Below, piece after piece: positions 8,523 to 20,318 of a stretch of 64,000 nucleotides of DNA (position 1 is the stretch's first letter; each line of letters starts with the position of its first letter). Origin of the DNA: Acidobacteriota bacterium (GTDB lineage Bacteria; Acidobacteriota; Vicinamibacteria; Vicinamibacterales; UBA8438); NCBI GenBank assembly GCA_009838525.1, contig VXRJ01000010.1, forward strand, positions 160,520 to 224,519, read 5' to 3'. Both the position numbers and the translations under genes were made by a program. Under the pieces are notes generated by a model. It saw only the letters and a list, made by a program, of their open reading frames with translations, was not told the origin of the DNA and ran no database searches.

Positions 8523-9065
8523 ATGACCGACTACGCGGCGGCAACGCGATACGCGCGCGCTCTGTTCGAGGCGAGCCTCGACGGCGACCTGTCGAGTACC
8601 GAGCAGGACTTGGCGACGTTCGCGGAGTTGCTCGAGGAACACGCGATACTGTCGCGCGCCCTGCTGAACCCGGCGATCCCGCCGTCGCGCAAGCGGGCGG
8701 TGGTCGAGGCGGTACTGGGAAAGTTGCCGGATTGCGCGACCGTGGTGCGGCGCCTGCTGCTGATGCTGGCCGAGCGCGATCGGCTCGCGCTGCTGCCGGA
8801 GGTGCGAGACGTGTTCCACGACCTGCTGCTGGATCACCGCGGGATCGTGCACGCCCGGGTGACGACGGCGGAACCGCTCGATCCGGGGCGCCTGGCGGCG
8901 ATCACGCGGACTCTCGAGACGGCGACGGGGCGCGAAGTGCAGTTGGAGACTGCTGTCGATGTGGGGCTGGTGGGCGGGATGGTGACGCGGATTGGCGGCA
9001 CGGTGTTCGACGGCAGCGTCGCGCATCACATCACGCGGCTTCGCCAGCGGTTCATGACCGCCTGA
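8523..9065 (+). CDS. atpH: F1-type ATP synthase subunit delta
   Basis: The delta subunit (OSCP equivalent) ties the F1 head to the peripheral stalk. The protein has 180 residues from ATG 8523. The N-terminal helical bundle is MTDYAAATRYARALFEASL. The C-terminal region contains the family pattern LETATGREVQLETAVDVGLVGG and ends MVTRIGGTVFDGSVAHHIT-RL, as expected. It opens an atpHAGDC set with no a, b or c subunit genes before it, so the Fo genes must be elsewhere. Confidence 0.93.
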   Translation: MTDYAAATRYARALFEASLDGDLSSTEQDLATFAELLEEHAILSRALLNPAIPPSRKRAVVEAVLGKLPDCATVVRRLLLMLAERDRLALLPEVRDVFHDLLLDHRGIVHARVTTAEPLDPGRLAAITRTLETATGREVQLETAVDVGLVGGMVTRIGGTVFDGSVAHHITRLRQRFMTA

Positions 9066-9154
9066 CCGCGGCGGGACGGACGCCGGATCGCTCCAGGTGA
9101 GCGCGGCGGAGAAACGATCACGATTACCGAACGGACGGCACACGACAGAGACTG

Positions 9155-10684
<1,530 letters not shown>

Positions 10685-10690
10685 CGACCG

Positions 10691-11584
10691 ATGCCCTCCC
10701 TCATCGATCTCCGCCGCCGGATCCGGGCCGTCAAGTCGACGGAACAGATCACCAAGGCGATGAAGACGGTGGCGGCGTCGAAGTTGCGTCGCGCGCAGGA
10801 CCGGATCGTCAACGCTCGGCCGTTCGCGAGCCTGATGCGGCGCGTGCTGGCCGATCTGGCGGAGCGGAACGCCGACGCGCCGGGCCACCCGCTGCTGGCG
10901 GCGCCGCGCGCGCCGGAGGCGCCGGTGCTGCTGTTCCTGGTGACCGCCGACAAGGGGCTTTGCGGCAGCTTCAATTCCCACCTGGTCCGCGAGGCGTCGA
11001 GCTTCATCGTGAATTCGGACAAGCCGGTGGCGCTTGGACTGGTGGGACGGAAGGGACGCGACTACTTTGGCCGCCGCGGTGTGGAGATCCGGTTCGAGAT
11101 GGTGAATCTGTTCAGCAGGTTGACCTACGCGCACGCCGAGGAAATGGCGCGGATCGCGACCGAGCAGTACGTCGACGGCGAGGTTTCGCGCGTCGTCGTC
11201 CTCTACAACGAGTTCAAGAGCGTCCTGCAGCAGAAGGTGGTGGTCGATCAGTTGCTGCCGATCCCGACCCTTCAGGAGGTGGACGGTGAGACTGTCGAGG
11301 GGCTGGCCGACGGGTCCGACCTGACCGAGGCCGGGCACCTCTTCGAGCCGGCCGCCGAGCAGATCTTCGCCGACCTTCTTCCGCACCATGTCGAGACGCA
11401 GTGTTTCCGCGTGCTACTGGAGTCGGCGGCGGCAGAGCACGCGGCGCGCATGACCGCGATGGACGCGGCGACGCGGAACGCGGGCGAGATGATCGACGGT
11501 CTGACGCTCCATATGAACAAGGTTCGCCAGGCGGCGATCACCCGTGAGTTGATCGAGGTGGTTTCGGGCGCGGAGGCGCTGTAG
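10691..11584 (+). CDS. atpG: F1-type ATP synthase subunit gamma
   Basis: Gamma is the rotating central shaft. The 297-residue protein from ATG 10691 starts MPSLIDLRRRIRAVKSTEQI and then TKAMKTVAASKLRRAQ, the typical N-terminal coiled-coil helix. The middle Rossmann-like part has TADKGLCGSFNSHL. The C-terminal helix reads MDAATRNAGEMIDGLTLHMN and then KVRQAAITRELIEVVSGAEAL, the expected family ending. It sits directly after atpA and before atpD. Confidence 0.96.
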   Translation: MPSLIDLRRRIRAVKSTEQITKAMKTVAASKLRRAQDRIVNARPFASLMRRVLADLAERNADAPGHPLLAAPRAPEAPVLLFLVTADKGLCGSFNSHLVREASSFIVNSDKPVALGLVGRKGRDYFGRRGVEIRFEMVNLFSRLTYAHAEEMARIATEQYVDGEVSRVVVLYNEFKSVLQQKVVVDQLLPIPTLQEVDGETVEGLADGSDLTEAGHLFEPAAEQIFADLLPHHVETQCFRVLLESAAAEHAARMTAMDAATRNAGEMIDGLTLHMNKVRQAAITRELIEVVSGAEAL

Positions 11585-13120
<1,536 letters not shown>

Positions 13121-13141
13121 GCCAGCGCGGAAACTCTACCG

Positions 13142-13573
13142 ATGCCGCTACCGCAGCACCTGACGATAGAGATTGTCACGCCGGACCGGGCGATCGTCCA
13201 CGAGACGGTGGACGAGGCGCAGATCCCAGGCGCCGAGGGCTACCTCGGGGTGTTGCCCGGGCATACGCCGCTGCTGGTGACGCTGGACGTGGGAGAGGTC
13301 TGGTTCCGGCGGGGCGAGGACCTGTCGTACCTGCACGTCGCCTTCGGCTTTGCGGAGATCCTGCCGGATCGGATCCGGATCCTGGCCCGCACGGCGGAGC
13401 GCGCGGACGAGATCGACATCGAGCGGGCCGAGGCCGCGGCGGAGCGCGCGCGGAAGCGGCTCGCCGAGGCAACCGAGGTAGATTTCCAGCGGGCGCGGAT
13501 CGCATTGCTCAAGTCGCTGGCCCGTCTGCAGGTGGCCGAGCGGATGCGCCGTCGCCGTACCCCGGTGCGGTGA
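13142..13573 (+). CDS. atpC: F1-type ATP synthase subunit epsilon
   Basis: Epsilon couples gamma rotation to Fo and can inhibit ATP hydrolysis. The protein has 143 residues from ATG 13142. The N-terminal beta sandwich shows IEIVTPDRAIVHETVDEAQI, GYLGVLPGHTPLLVTLDVGE and the expected ILARTAERADEID. The C-terminal helices are Ala/Arg-rich (ERAEAAAERARKRLAEA). The stop overlaps the PP2C start by 4 bases (GTGA), so the phosphatase is probably translated from the same mRNA. Confidence 0.94.
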   Translation: MPLPQHLTIEIVTPDRAIVHETVDEAQIPGAEGYLGVLPGHTPLLVTLDVGEVWFRRGEDLSYLHVAFGFAEILPDRIRILARTAERADEIDIERAEAAAERARKRLAEATEVDFQRARIALLKSLARLQVAERMRRRRTPVR

Positions 13574-14337
13574 AGCTCAGCTACGCCGCGCGCACCGACC
13601 CCGGTCTTCGGCGGTCGGGCAACGAGGACGCGGTACGCGTCCGTGCCGACCTCGACTTCTGCGTCGTCGCGGATGGGATGGGAGGCCACGTCGCGGGCGA
13701 GGTGGCGGCCGCCCTGGTGGTCAAGGAACTGGAACACTTCGTCGCCGCCACGCTCATCCCCGGCGGCGGCAGGCCCTGGCCGGTCGACGAGGATCCGTCG
13801 CTTGGCCCGGAGGGCAACCGCCTGCGCGCCGGGCTGCACCTCGCCAACCGGCAGTTGGCGCAGGCAATCGCCGACGACTCCACCCTCGAGGGGATGGCGA
13901 CCACGGCCGTCGCGTTCCTGGCCCACGGTGCGCAGGGAGCGGTCGCTCACGTGGGCGACAGCCGCGCCTACCGGCGGCGCGGGGGCCGGATCGAGCGGCT
14001 GACGCATGACCATTCCTGGGTGGAGGATCAGGTCCGTGCCGGCCGCCTGACGGCCGACCAGGCGCGGCGCCACCACTGGCGCCACGTCGTCACGCGCGCC
14101 TTGATGGGCGAGGAAGAGCTCGACGTAGAGGTGGCGAAGGTCGACCTGGCGGCGGGCGACCGGCTGCTTCTCTGCTCGGACGGCCTGCCGGTGGTACTTT
14201 CGGACTCCCGGATCAACGCTCTGCTCGGCGCGGACCGGCAACCGGACGACATCGTGACCGCGTTGATAGAGGCCGCCAACGCGGCGGGCGGTCCGGACAA
14301 CATCACCGTGGTCGTGGTGGATGTGAATGATCGATAG
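13570..14337 (+). CDS. PP2C-family serine/threonine protein phosphatase
   Basis: A 255-residue PPM/PP2C phosphatase from GTG 13570. The metal-binding motifs are in order: RSGNEDAV, VVADGMGGHVAGEVAAALV, AHVGDSRAYRRR, HVVTRALMG, LLLCSDGLPVVLS and GGPDNITVVVVDV. Such enzymes reverse Ser/Thr phosphorylation made by Hanks-type kinases, using two Mn/Mg ions. No kinase gene is adjacent. It is translationally coupled to atpC upstream and overlaps the transporter permease downstream by 11 bases, an unusual place for it. Its targets are unknown. Confidence 0.93.
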   Translation: MKLSYAARTDPGLRRSGNEDAVRVRADLDFCVVADGMGGHVAGEVAAALVVKELEHFVAATLIPGGGRPWPVDEDPSLGPEGNRLRAGLHLANRQLAQAIADDSTLEGMATTAVAFLAHGAQGAVAHVGDSRAYRRRGGRIERLTHDHSWVEDQVRAGRLTADQARRHHWRHVVTRALMGEEELDVEVAKVDLAAGDRLLLCSDGLPVVLSDSRINALLGADRQPDDIVTALIEAANAAGGPDNITVVVVDVNDR

Positions 14338-15154
14338 CCTGCAGCGGCTGGTTCGGCACCGGACGCTGATTCAGACTCTCGTCACGCGTGAACTGAAGGC
14401 ACGTTACCGCGGCTCGATCCTCGGGTTCTTCTGGTCGTTCGCCAACCCCCTGCTGCTGCTGCTCGTCTACACGTTCGTCTTCTCGGTCGTGCTGGTCGGG
14501 TTCCGGCCGGTCGACATCGAGCCGTACGCGCTCTTCCTCTTCTGCGGCCTGCTTCCGTGGACGTGGTTCTCGACCGCGCTGACCGATTCTTCGAACGCGC
14601 TGCTGGTCAACGGCAACCTGATCAAGAAGGTGCTCTTTCCGGCGGAGGTACTGCCGGTCGTGTCGGTGGTCGCCAACATGGTGCACTTCCTGCTGGCGCT
14701 GCCGATCCTCGTACTCGGGCTGGCCTTCTTTGCGGTCAATCTCCCGAGCCCGATAGAACTCCTCTGGTTCCCGGCCGTTCTGGCGGTGCAGTTTCTCCTG
14801 ACGCTCGGCCTCGCGTTGATCCTCGCCGCGCTGACCGTGCACTTCCGGGACATCCGCGACCTGCTGGCGAACGTCCTCACCCTCTGGTTCTTCGCGACGC
14901 CGATCATCTACCCGATGTCGATGGTCGCGGAGCGCGGTCCGCAGATCGGCAGCCTGCCGCCCCTCGGCAAGGTGCTCATGGACATGAACCCGTTCGCGCA
15001 CCTGGCGATCTCATACCAGGAGATCCTCTTCTACGACGGGCCGTTCGGGCACTGGAAGTGGCTGCTCGCGCTCGGCGCCGCGTCGCTGGTCCTGTTCGTG
15101 GCGGGCTATGCGCTGTTCGACCGCATGCGAGACTCGTTCGCGGAGGAGCTGTGA
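14327..15154 (+). CDS. ABC-2 type polysaccharide export permease (Wzm/TagG-like)
   Basis: A 275-residue membrane protein from ATG 14327. The start LVTRELKARYRGSILGFFWS is the hallmark of Wzm/TagG/KpsM-type permeases, and about six hydrophobic segments follow. Other family features are LLPWTWFSTALTDSSNALL-type and FRDIRDLLANVLTLWFFATP segments. These permeases pair with a Wzt/TagH ATPase to export O-antigen, teichoic acid or other lipid-linked glycans. The partner ATPase follows with a 4-base overlap. No glycosyltransferase cluster lies nearby, so the substrate is not identifiable here. Confidence 0.9.
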   Translation: MIDSLQRLVRHRTLIQTLVTRELKARYRGSILGFFWSFANPLLLLLVYTFVFSVVLVGFRPVDIEPYALFLFCGLLPWTWFSTALTDSSNALLVNGNLIKKVLFPAEVLPVVSVVANMVHFLLALPILVLGLAFFAVNLPSPIELLWFPAVLAVQFLLTLGLALILAALTVHFRDIRDLLANVLTLWFFATPIIYPMSMVAERGPQIGSLPPLGKVLMDMNPFAHLAISYQEILFYDGPFGHWKWLLALGAASLVLFVAGYALFDRMRDSFAEEL

Positions 15155-16455
15155 ATAACGCCATCGCGATTCGGGACGTCACGAAGCTCTATCGCCGCTA
15201 CGCGCATCAGCGCAAGTTCCAGACGCTGAAGAGCGCGCTGTTGAGCGGCAGCCTGGCCAGCGACCTGCGTCCGGAGGAGGTGGTCCGCGCGGTGGATGGG
15301 GTTTCCCTCGACGTCCCGCGCGGGGCTACCGTCGGCCTGATCGGACGCAACGGGTCCGGCAAGAGCACGCTGCTCAAGCTGATCGCGGGCATCGCCCGGC
15401 CGACCACCGGCGCCATTGCGGTAGACGGTCGGATCTCCGCCCTCATCGAGCTGGGCGCCGGTTTTCACCCGGAGATCTCCGGCCGCGAGAACATCTTCAT
15501 CAATGGCGTCATGCTCGGAATGTCGAAACGCGAGATCGCGCGGCGGTTCGACGAGATCGTGGAGTTCGCCGAGCTGGGCGACGTGATCGACTCGCCGGTC
15601 AAGACCTACTCGTCGGGGATGTACATCCGCCTCGGTTTCGCGGTCGCCATCAACGTGGATCCCGACATCCTGCTGGTGGACGAAGTGCTGGCGGTCGGCG
15701 ACGAGGCGTTCGGCCTGAAGTGCATCGACAAGTTCGCCGAGTTCAAGCGCCGCGGCAAGACCATTCTGCTGGTCACGCACGGCCTCAGCATGGTCGAGCG
15801 GTTCTGTGACGAAGCCGCCTGGCTCGATGCCGGCCGCCTTCGCGACCGGGGTGACTCGCGCCGCATCGTCCACGCCTACCGGACGGACGTCGCGTTCGGC
15901 GAGGAGCACGTAATCGCCGCGATGGAGCAGAAAGTGCTGGAGACGGCCGGCGGTCTGCCAGACCCGGAGGAGACCGCCGATGACGGCGGCCCTCAGGACA
16001 TGTTCAGCGCGGCGGAGGGACGCTGGGGCTCCGGCCCGGTCCGAATCCACCGGGTAACGATGGAGCGGGACGGGCAGGAGGCGCATCTGTTCGACAGCGG
16101 CGACCGGATGACCATCCGTCTCGCGTACAGCACCCCCGAACCGGTCGCCGACTTCGTCTTCGGCATCAGTATCTTCAACACGGAAGGGGTCTGCTGCTAC
16201 GGCACCAATACCGACATCGAGCGGTTCGAGGCCCTCGAGCTGTCGGGAGACGGCGAGGTGATGTTCACGATCGACCATCTCGACCTGGTGGCGGGCACCT
16301 ACAAGCTGGACGTCGCGGTGCACAGCGTGACCGGCTTCCAGTACGACTACCATCGCCTCCTCTACACGTTCCGCGTGAAGTCCGACGTGGGCGACACCGG
16401 GATCTACCGGCCCCGCCATGACTGGGCGTTCACGCCCAACGTCCGGTTCCGGTGA
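15151..16455 (+). CDS. Polysaccharide ABC transporter ATPase with Wzt C-terminal domain
   Basis: The GTG at 15151 overlaps the permease stop and follows a CGGAGGAG ribosome site. The 434-residue product has an N-terminal ATPase: GLIGRNGSGKSTLLKLIAG (Walker A, about residue 65), YSSGMYIRLGFAVAI (signature) and DILLVDEVLAVGDE (Walker B). From about residue 288 a beta-sandwich like the Wzt C-terminal domain follows (VADFVFGISIFNTEGVCCYG, then DLVAGTYKLDVAVHS). In Wzt proteins this domain recognises the terminal modification of the exported glycan. Its presence suggests export of a complete, capped polymer. Confidence 0.92.
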   Translation: MNNAIAIRDVTKLYRRYAHQRKFQTLKSALLSGSLASDLRPEEVVRAVDGVSLDVPRGATVGLIGRNGSGKSTLLKLIAGIARPTTGAIAVDGRISALIELGAGFHPEISGRENIFINGVMLGMSKREIARRFDEIVEFAELGDVIDSPVKTYSSGMYIRLGFAVAINVDPDILLVDEVLAVGDEAFGLKCIDKFAEFKRRGKTILLVTHGLSMVERFCDEAAWLDAGRLRDRGDSRRIVHAYRTDVAFGEEHVIAAMEQKVLETAGGLPDPEETADDGGPQDMFSAAEGRWGSGPVRIHRVTMERDGQEAHLFDSGDRMTIRLAYSTPEPVADFVFGISIFNTEGVCCYGTNTDIERFEALELSGDGEVMFTIDHLDLVAGTYKLDVAVHSVTGFQYDYHRLLYTFRVKSDVGDTGIYRPRHDWAFTPNVRFR

Positions 16456-17558
16456 AGATCGTCCACTTCGCCGACCTGCATCTCGATTCCGCGTTCGCGT
16501 GGGCGGGCGCGGACGGCCAGGAAGCCCGCAAGCGCCGCCGGGGTTTGCAGCAGGCCCTGGACCGGATCGCCGGGCTGACCCGGGATGTCGCTGCCGACGC
16601 GCTCTTCTGCGGCGGCGATCTGTATGAGCACCAGCGGGTAACGCCGGACACGGCGCAGTTCCTCCGGAGTACGTTCGAGGAACTGGCGCCGGTGCCGGTG
16701 TACATCGCGCCTGGCAACCATGACTGGTACGGTCCGCAGAGTCTCTACGCCAACGTCGCGTGGAGCGCCAACGTTCACATCTTCCGTGACGCGCGGCTGC
16801 AGCCGGTTCCCCTCGGCGACGGCGTGACGCTCTGGGGCGCAGCCCACTGCCAGCCGGCGAACACCGGCAACTTCTTCGAAGGCTTCACGGCCCGCGGGCC
16901 GGGTGTCCATGTCGCCCTCTGCCACGCCGCGGAAAGCTCGTGGCTCGACGCGCAGGAGGAAGGCAAGGCGTTGCACGCGCCGTTCGACGAGGCGGACATC
17001 GCGCGAGCCGGCGTCGCGCACGCCTTCATGGGCCACTACCATCAGCCGAAGGCGGCCCCCCGCCACACCTATCCGGGCAATCCCGACCCGCTGGCGTTCG
17101 GCGAGGAGGGGCGGCGCGGCCCGGTGGTGGCGGCGATCGGGGCGGACGGGTCGGTGGAGCGCGACTGGCATGTGGTGGCGGTCACCGAGACACACGATCT
17201 CGCCCTCGATGTCTCCGGCTGCACCTCGCAGCGTGCGGTGCTCGATCGCCTTGCGGAGATTGCCGCGGGCCGTAGCGGCGTCGCCCGGGTCACGGTTGTC
17301 GGCGAGGTGAGCCGGGAGGTCGACCTGCACGCCGAGGATCTGCGTTCCACCCTGCTCGATAGGTTCGACGCGGTGCAGGTCCGGACCGGCAGCCTTCGGT
17401 CCGGTTACGACATCGAGGCGGTCCGGACCGAGCAGACCGTGCGGGGCCAGTTCGTCCGCGACGTGCTCGAGGCGGAGTTGGCGGCGGACGAACGGCGGCG
17501 TGTCCTGACGACCGGTCTCCGCGCTCTCGAAGGGCGGTCCGACCTGGAGGTGCTCTGA
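16452..17558 (+). CDS. SbcD-like metallophosphoesterase / DNA repair exonuclease
   Basis: A 368-residue calcineurin-like phosphoesterase starting at GTG 16452, overlapping the transporter gene by 4 bases. The metal-binding motifs are FADLHLDSAF (residues 6-15), CGGDLYEH, APGNHDWYG, LCHAAES and GHYHQP. This set matches the SbcD/Mre11/YhaO nuclease group, which processes DNA ends with an SMC-like ATPase. The partner is the next gene, 2 bases downstream. The arrangement resembles yhaO-yhaN of Bacillus more than E. coli sbcDC. Confidence 0.88.
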   Translation: MKIVHFADLHLDSAFAWAGADGQEARKRRRGLQQALDRIAGLTRDVAADALFCGGDLYEHQRVTPDTAQFLRSTFEELAPVPVYIAPGNHDWYGPQSLYANVAWSANVHIFRDARLQPVPLGDGVTLWGAAHCQPANTGNFFEGFTARGPGVHVALCHAAESSWLDAQEEGKALHAPFDEADIARAGVAHAFMGHYHQPKAAPRHTYPGNPDPLAFGEEGRRGPVVAAIGADGSVERDWHVVAVTETHDLALDVSGCTSQRAVLDRLAEIAAGRSGVARVTVVGEVSREVDLHAEDLRSTLLDRFDAVQVRTGSLRSGYDIEAVRTEQTVRGQFVRDVLEAELAADERRRVLTTGLRALEGRSDLEVL

Positions 17559-17560
17559 GG

Positions 17561-19819
17561 ATGCGGTTCGACTCGGTCCGCGCGCATCCCTTCGGCCCGT
17601 TCGAGGACGCCACGCTCGCGCCGGCGCCGCGGATGACCGTTATCTACGGTCCGAACGAAGCGGGTAAGTCGTCCTGGCACGCGGCGCTCTACGCCGGGCT
17701 GTGCGGCCTGCGCCGGGGCAAGGGGGCGGTCCGGTCGGAAGATCGGGACTTCGAGGATCGCCACCGGCCCTGGGACGCCGCTGGCGGCGGCTGGACGGTC
17801 ACCGCGGTCGTCGCCCTCGCGGACGGGCGCCGGATCGAACTGCGGCAGGACCTCGCCAGCCGGAACTGCAGCGCGACGGACGCCGACCTCGCCGGGGCGG
17901 ACTACGCGAACGAGATCGTGCACGACGGATCACCGGACGGCTCGCGTTTCCTCGGATTGAACCGCAACACGTTTCTCGGCGTCGCGTGCGTGCGGCAGGC
18001 GGACGTGCTCGGCGTGCTCGACGATCCCGAAGCGCTTCAGGAGGATCTCCAGCGCGCCGCCGCCACCGCGGGGGCCGATTCGACCGCCGCCCGCGCCCTG
18101 GAACTCCTTGAGGAGTGCTTCCGGGAGCGGGTCGGGTCGCCGCGCGCGACAACGAAACCGCTGCCCGTCGCGCGGAGACGCCTCGACGAAGCGCGGGAGG
18201 CGCTCGACGCGGCGCGTCGCCAGCACGATGACTACGCCGAGCGGCACGCGCGGCTGGAACGACACGTCCAGGAGGCCGCCTTGTGCGAGCAGCGGGTGTC
18301 GGCGCTTCGTGCACTGATCGCGGACGTGGCCGCCGAGGACGCGGAGCGTCGCGCCGAACGGGCGGCCGACCTGCAGTCCCGGTTTCCGGGCGGCGCCCCG
18401 CGCCCCACGATGGAGGACGATCGCCTCCTCAACCAGGTGGCGGATGCGCTTGCCGGGTGGCGGGCGCTCCCCGGCGCGACGCCGCCCGCGGGAAAGACGG
18501 TGGAGGAACTTGAACGTGAGGCGGCGGAAGTCGCCGGGCGGACCAGGACAGAAGCCGCGTCAACGTCGGCGGCGCGGGAACCGGGGGCTTCAGCGACGGC
18601 GTTCCTCGCGCTGGGCGTCGTCGGCATGGTGTTGGGGATCGTGCTGCTCCTCGCGGAGCTGCCGCTTCCCGGCATTGCCACACTCGCCGGCGGGGCGGGG
18701 CTTGTGTGGTGGGGTCTGGTGAAGCGGCGAGCGGCACTTGCCGTCCCGGACACCGCCGCGATGAACACGGTGATCGAGGGACGCCTCCGACTGATCCGGA
18801 ACCAGCAGGAACAGCGCCTGGCGGCCGACCGGCGGTATGCGGCGGCGATGGAACGGCACTCGCGCGCGGCAGAGGCTCTCGGGGCCGCGGCCTTGGCGGC
18901 GGGCGTCGCGGCGCCGGACCCGGAGGGGCAGGCAGACGGCCTGGTCGAGTGGCGGCGGCGGCGGCAGGAACGTGTCGCCGAGCAGGATCGCCTGGGCGCG
19001 CAGTGGGACGAACTTCAGCAGGTGCTCGCGGGCCGCGAGGTCGGGGACCTGCGGGGGCACGCGGAGCGCTTGCGCGACGAGGCCAACGGGCTGTCGGCGA
19101 CCGTCGATGCGGACGTGATGGCTGAAGTTCGGCGGGAGTCTCCCGGCGCGGACCAGCTCGGCCGCTTCGAGGAAGATGCTCGCGCCGCGCGCGCCGCCAG
19201 CGATGGGTTCCGGGGCGAGATGCGCCAGCGCGAGGCGGACCTTCCGAGCGTCGTCGGTGCCGAGGAGGATCTGGAGGCGGCCGAACGCGATCTGGCGCAT
19301 CTGCAGCAACTGGGCAAGACGCTGAAGACGACGGTCGACTTCCTGGAGCGGGCCGAGGAACGGGTCCACCGTGACATCGCGCCGGTGCTCAAGAAGACGG
19401 TGCTGGAGTGGCTGCCGCGCGTAACTGGCGGGCGGTACGACGACTGCAAGGTCGACCCGGAATCACTCCAGGTGGACGTCCGCGGCGGGGGCAGCCGGTG
19501 GCGCGACGCATCGTATCTGTCGCGCGGCACGGCCGAGCAGGTCTACCTGCTGCTCCGCCTCGCGCTAGCCCGGCACCTGACCGCGCCCGGGGAGAGCTGC
19601 CCGATGATCCTCGATGATGTCGTCGCCGCGTGCGACGCCGGCCGCAAGGTGGCCGTGCTGGAAACGCTGCGGGCGATCAGCCGGGAGACGCAGGTGGTCC
19701 TTTTCACCCACGAGGATGACGTGCTGACTTGGGCGAAGGAGCATCTGGCCGAGCCGGAAGATCGCGTCGTCATGCTGCCGCCGCCCCTGTCGAAGCCGGC
19801 GGGGGAACAACCCGTTTAG
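17561..19819 (+). CDS. YhaN/SbcC-like ATPase with internal membrane segments
   Basis: A 752-residue SMC-like ATPase from ATG 17561. The N-terminus has VIYGPNEAGKSSWHAALYAG (Walker A). The C-terminus has YLSRGTAEQVYLLLRLALAR (signature) and CPMILDDVVAACD (Walker B). Two long Ala/Arg/Glu-rich coiled coils flank a centre at about residues 345-387. That centre holds two hydrophobic segments (FLALGVVGMVLGIVLLLAEL and GIATLAGGAGLVWWGLV). Internal membrane segments are known in YhaN-type ATPases and would place the complex at the membrane. SbcC itself has a zinc-hook CxxC in this position; none is seen here. It acts with the preceding nuclease. Confidence 0.85.
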   Translation: MRFDSVRAHPFGPFEDATLAPAPRMTVIYGPNEAGKSSWHAALYAGLCGLRRGKGAVRSEDRDFEDRHRPWDAAGGGWTVTAVVALADGRRIELRQDLASRNCSATDADLAGADYANEIVHDGSPDGSRFLGLNRNTFLGVACVRQADVLGVLDDPEALQEDLQRAAATAGADSTAARALELLEECFRERVGSPRATTKPLPVARRRLDEAREALDAARRQHDDYAERHARLERHVQEAALCEQRVSALRALIADVAAEDAERRAERAADLQSRFPGGAPRPTMEDDRLLNQVADALAGWRALPGATPPAGKTVEELEREAAEVAGRTRTEAASTSAAREPGASATAFLALGVVGMVLGIVLLLAELPLPGIATLAGGAGLVWWGLVKRRAALAVPDTAAMNTVIEGRLRLIRNQQEQRLAADRRYAAAMERHSRAAEALGAAALAAGVAAPDPEGQADGLVEWRRRRQERVAEQDRLGAQWDELQQVLAGREVGDLRGHAERLRDEANGLSATVDADVMAEVRRESPGADQLGRFEEDARAARAASDGFRGEMRQREADLPSVVGAEEDLEAAERDLAHLQQLGKTLKTTVDFLERAEERVHRDIAPVLKKTVLEWLPRVTGGRYDDCKVDPESLQVDVRGGGSRWRDASYLSRGTAEQVYLLLRLALARHLTAPGESCPMILDDVVAACDAGRKVAVLETLRAISRETQVVLFTHEDDVLTWAKEHLAEPEDRVVMLPPPLSKPAGEQPV

Positions 19820-19856
19820 CCACTGCGGCGGCTACGCGGTACATAATAAAGAATAG

Positions 19857-19891
19857 CTTCGGATCTCTTGGTATGCAGAGCCCTTCCGAAG
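19857..19891. terminator. Hairpin between convergent genes, possible terminator
   Basis: CTTCGGA (19857-19863) and TCCGAAG (19885-19891) form a perfect 7-bp stem. Inside it CTCT (19865-19868) can pair with AGAG (19877-19880). It lies between the plus-strand ATPase stop and the minus-strand toxin stop. There is no strong T-run on either side, so intrinsic termination is only possible. Confidence 0.35.
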
Positions 19892-19937
19892 ACCCATAAC
19901 AACACTTGACAGCCCAAGGCTTAATAGCGATGCGCGG

Positions 19938-20318
19938 CTAACGGATCACTGTTATCTCAACGCCCAAGTTCACGTCCTTCCACGATCGGTCAGCCGTGAC
20001 GACGCGGGCGCCTTCGCGGCTTGCGAAAGCAAGGCAGGCACGGTCGCCGAGGGAAAGACCGCGCGTCCGCGTCTGCGCGCGCATCTGACCGGCCGCGATG
20101 GCGAGTTGCTGATCGAACGGCCGGACCTTCATGTTGAACTTGAGGAACGCGATGCGAGCCTCCTCGGGGCTCGACCCCCGATCGATGAACTTCGCCACGA
20201 CCTCGGAGGCGTTGACCGAAGACATCAGAGCGCCTTCCAGGTCGCGGATGGCCACGTCGGCGCCGTCTTCAGCGAACGCAATCGTCAGCACTGCGGAGGC
20301 ATCGAAAACGACGCTCAT
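19938..20318 (-). CDS. vapC: PIN-domain ribonuclease toxin (VapC-like)
   Basis: A 126-residue PIN-domain protein from ATG 20318, the start that overlaps the antitoxin stop as ATGA. An upstream in-frame codon would add four residues. The acidic PIN residues are visible: VVFDASAVL (first Asp), ASEVVAKF (Glu), LSLGDRACLAFA (Asp) and VVTADRSW (Asp). VapC toxins are Mg-dependent RNases that cut tRNA or rRNA and are held in check by the antitoxin encoded just upstream. Both genes oppose the surrounding strand. Confidence 0.92.
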   Translation of the reverse strand: MSVVFDASAVLTIAFAEDGADVAIRDLEGALMSSVNASEVVAKFIDRGSSPEEARIAFLKFNMKVRPFDQQLAIAAGQMRAQTRTRGLSLGDRACLAFASREGARVVTADRSWKDVNLGVEITVIR

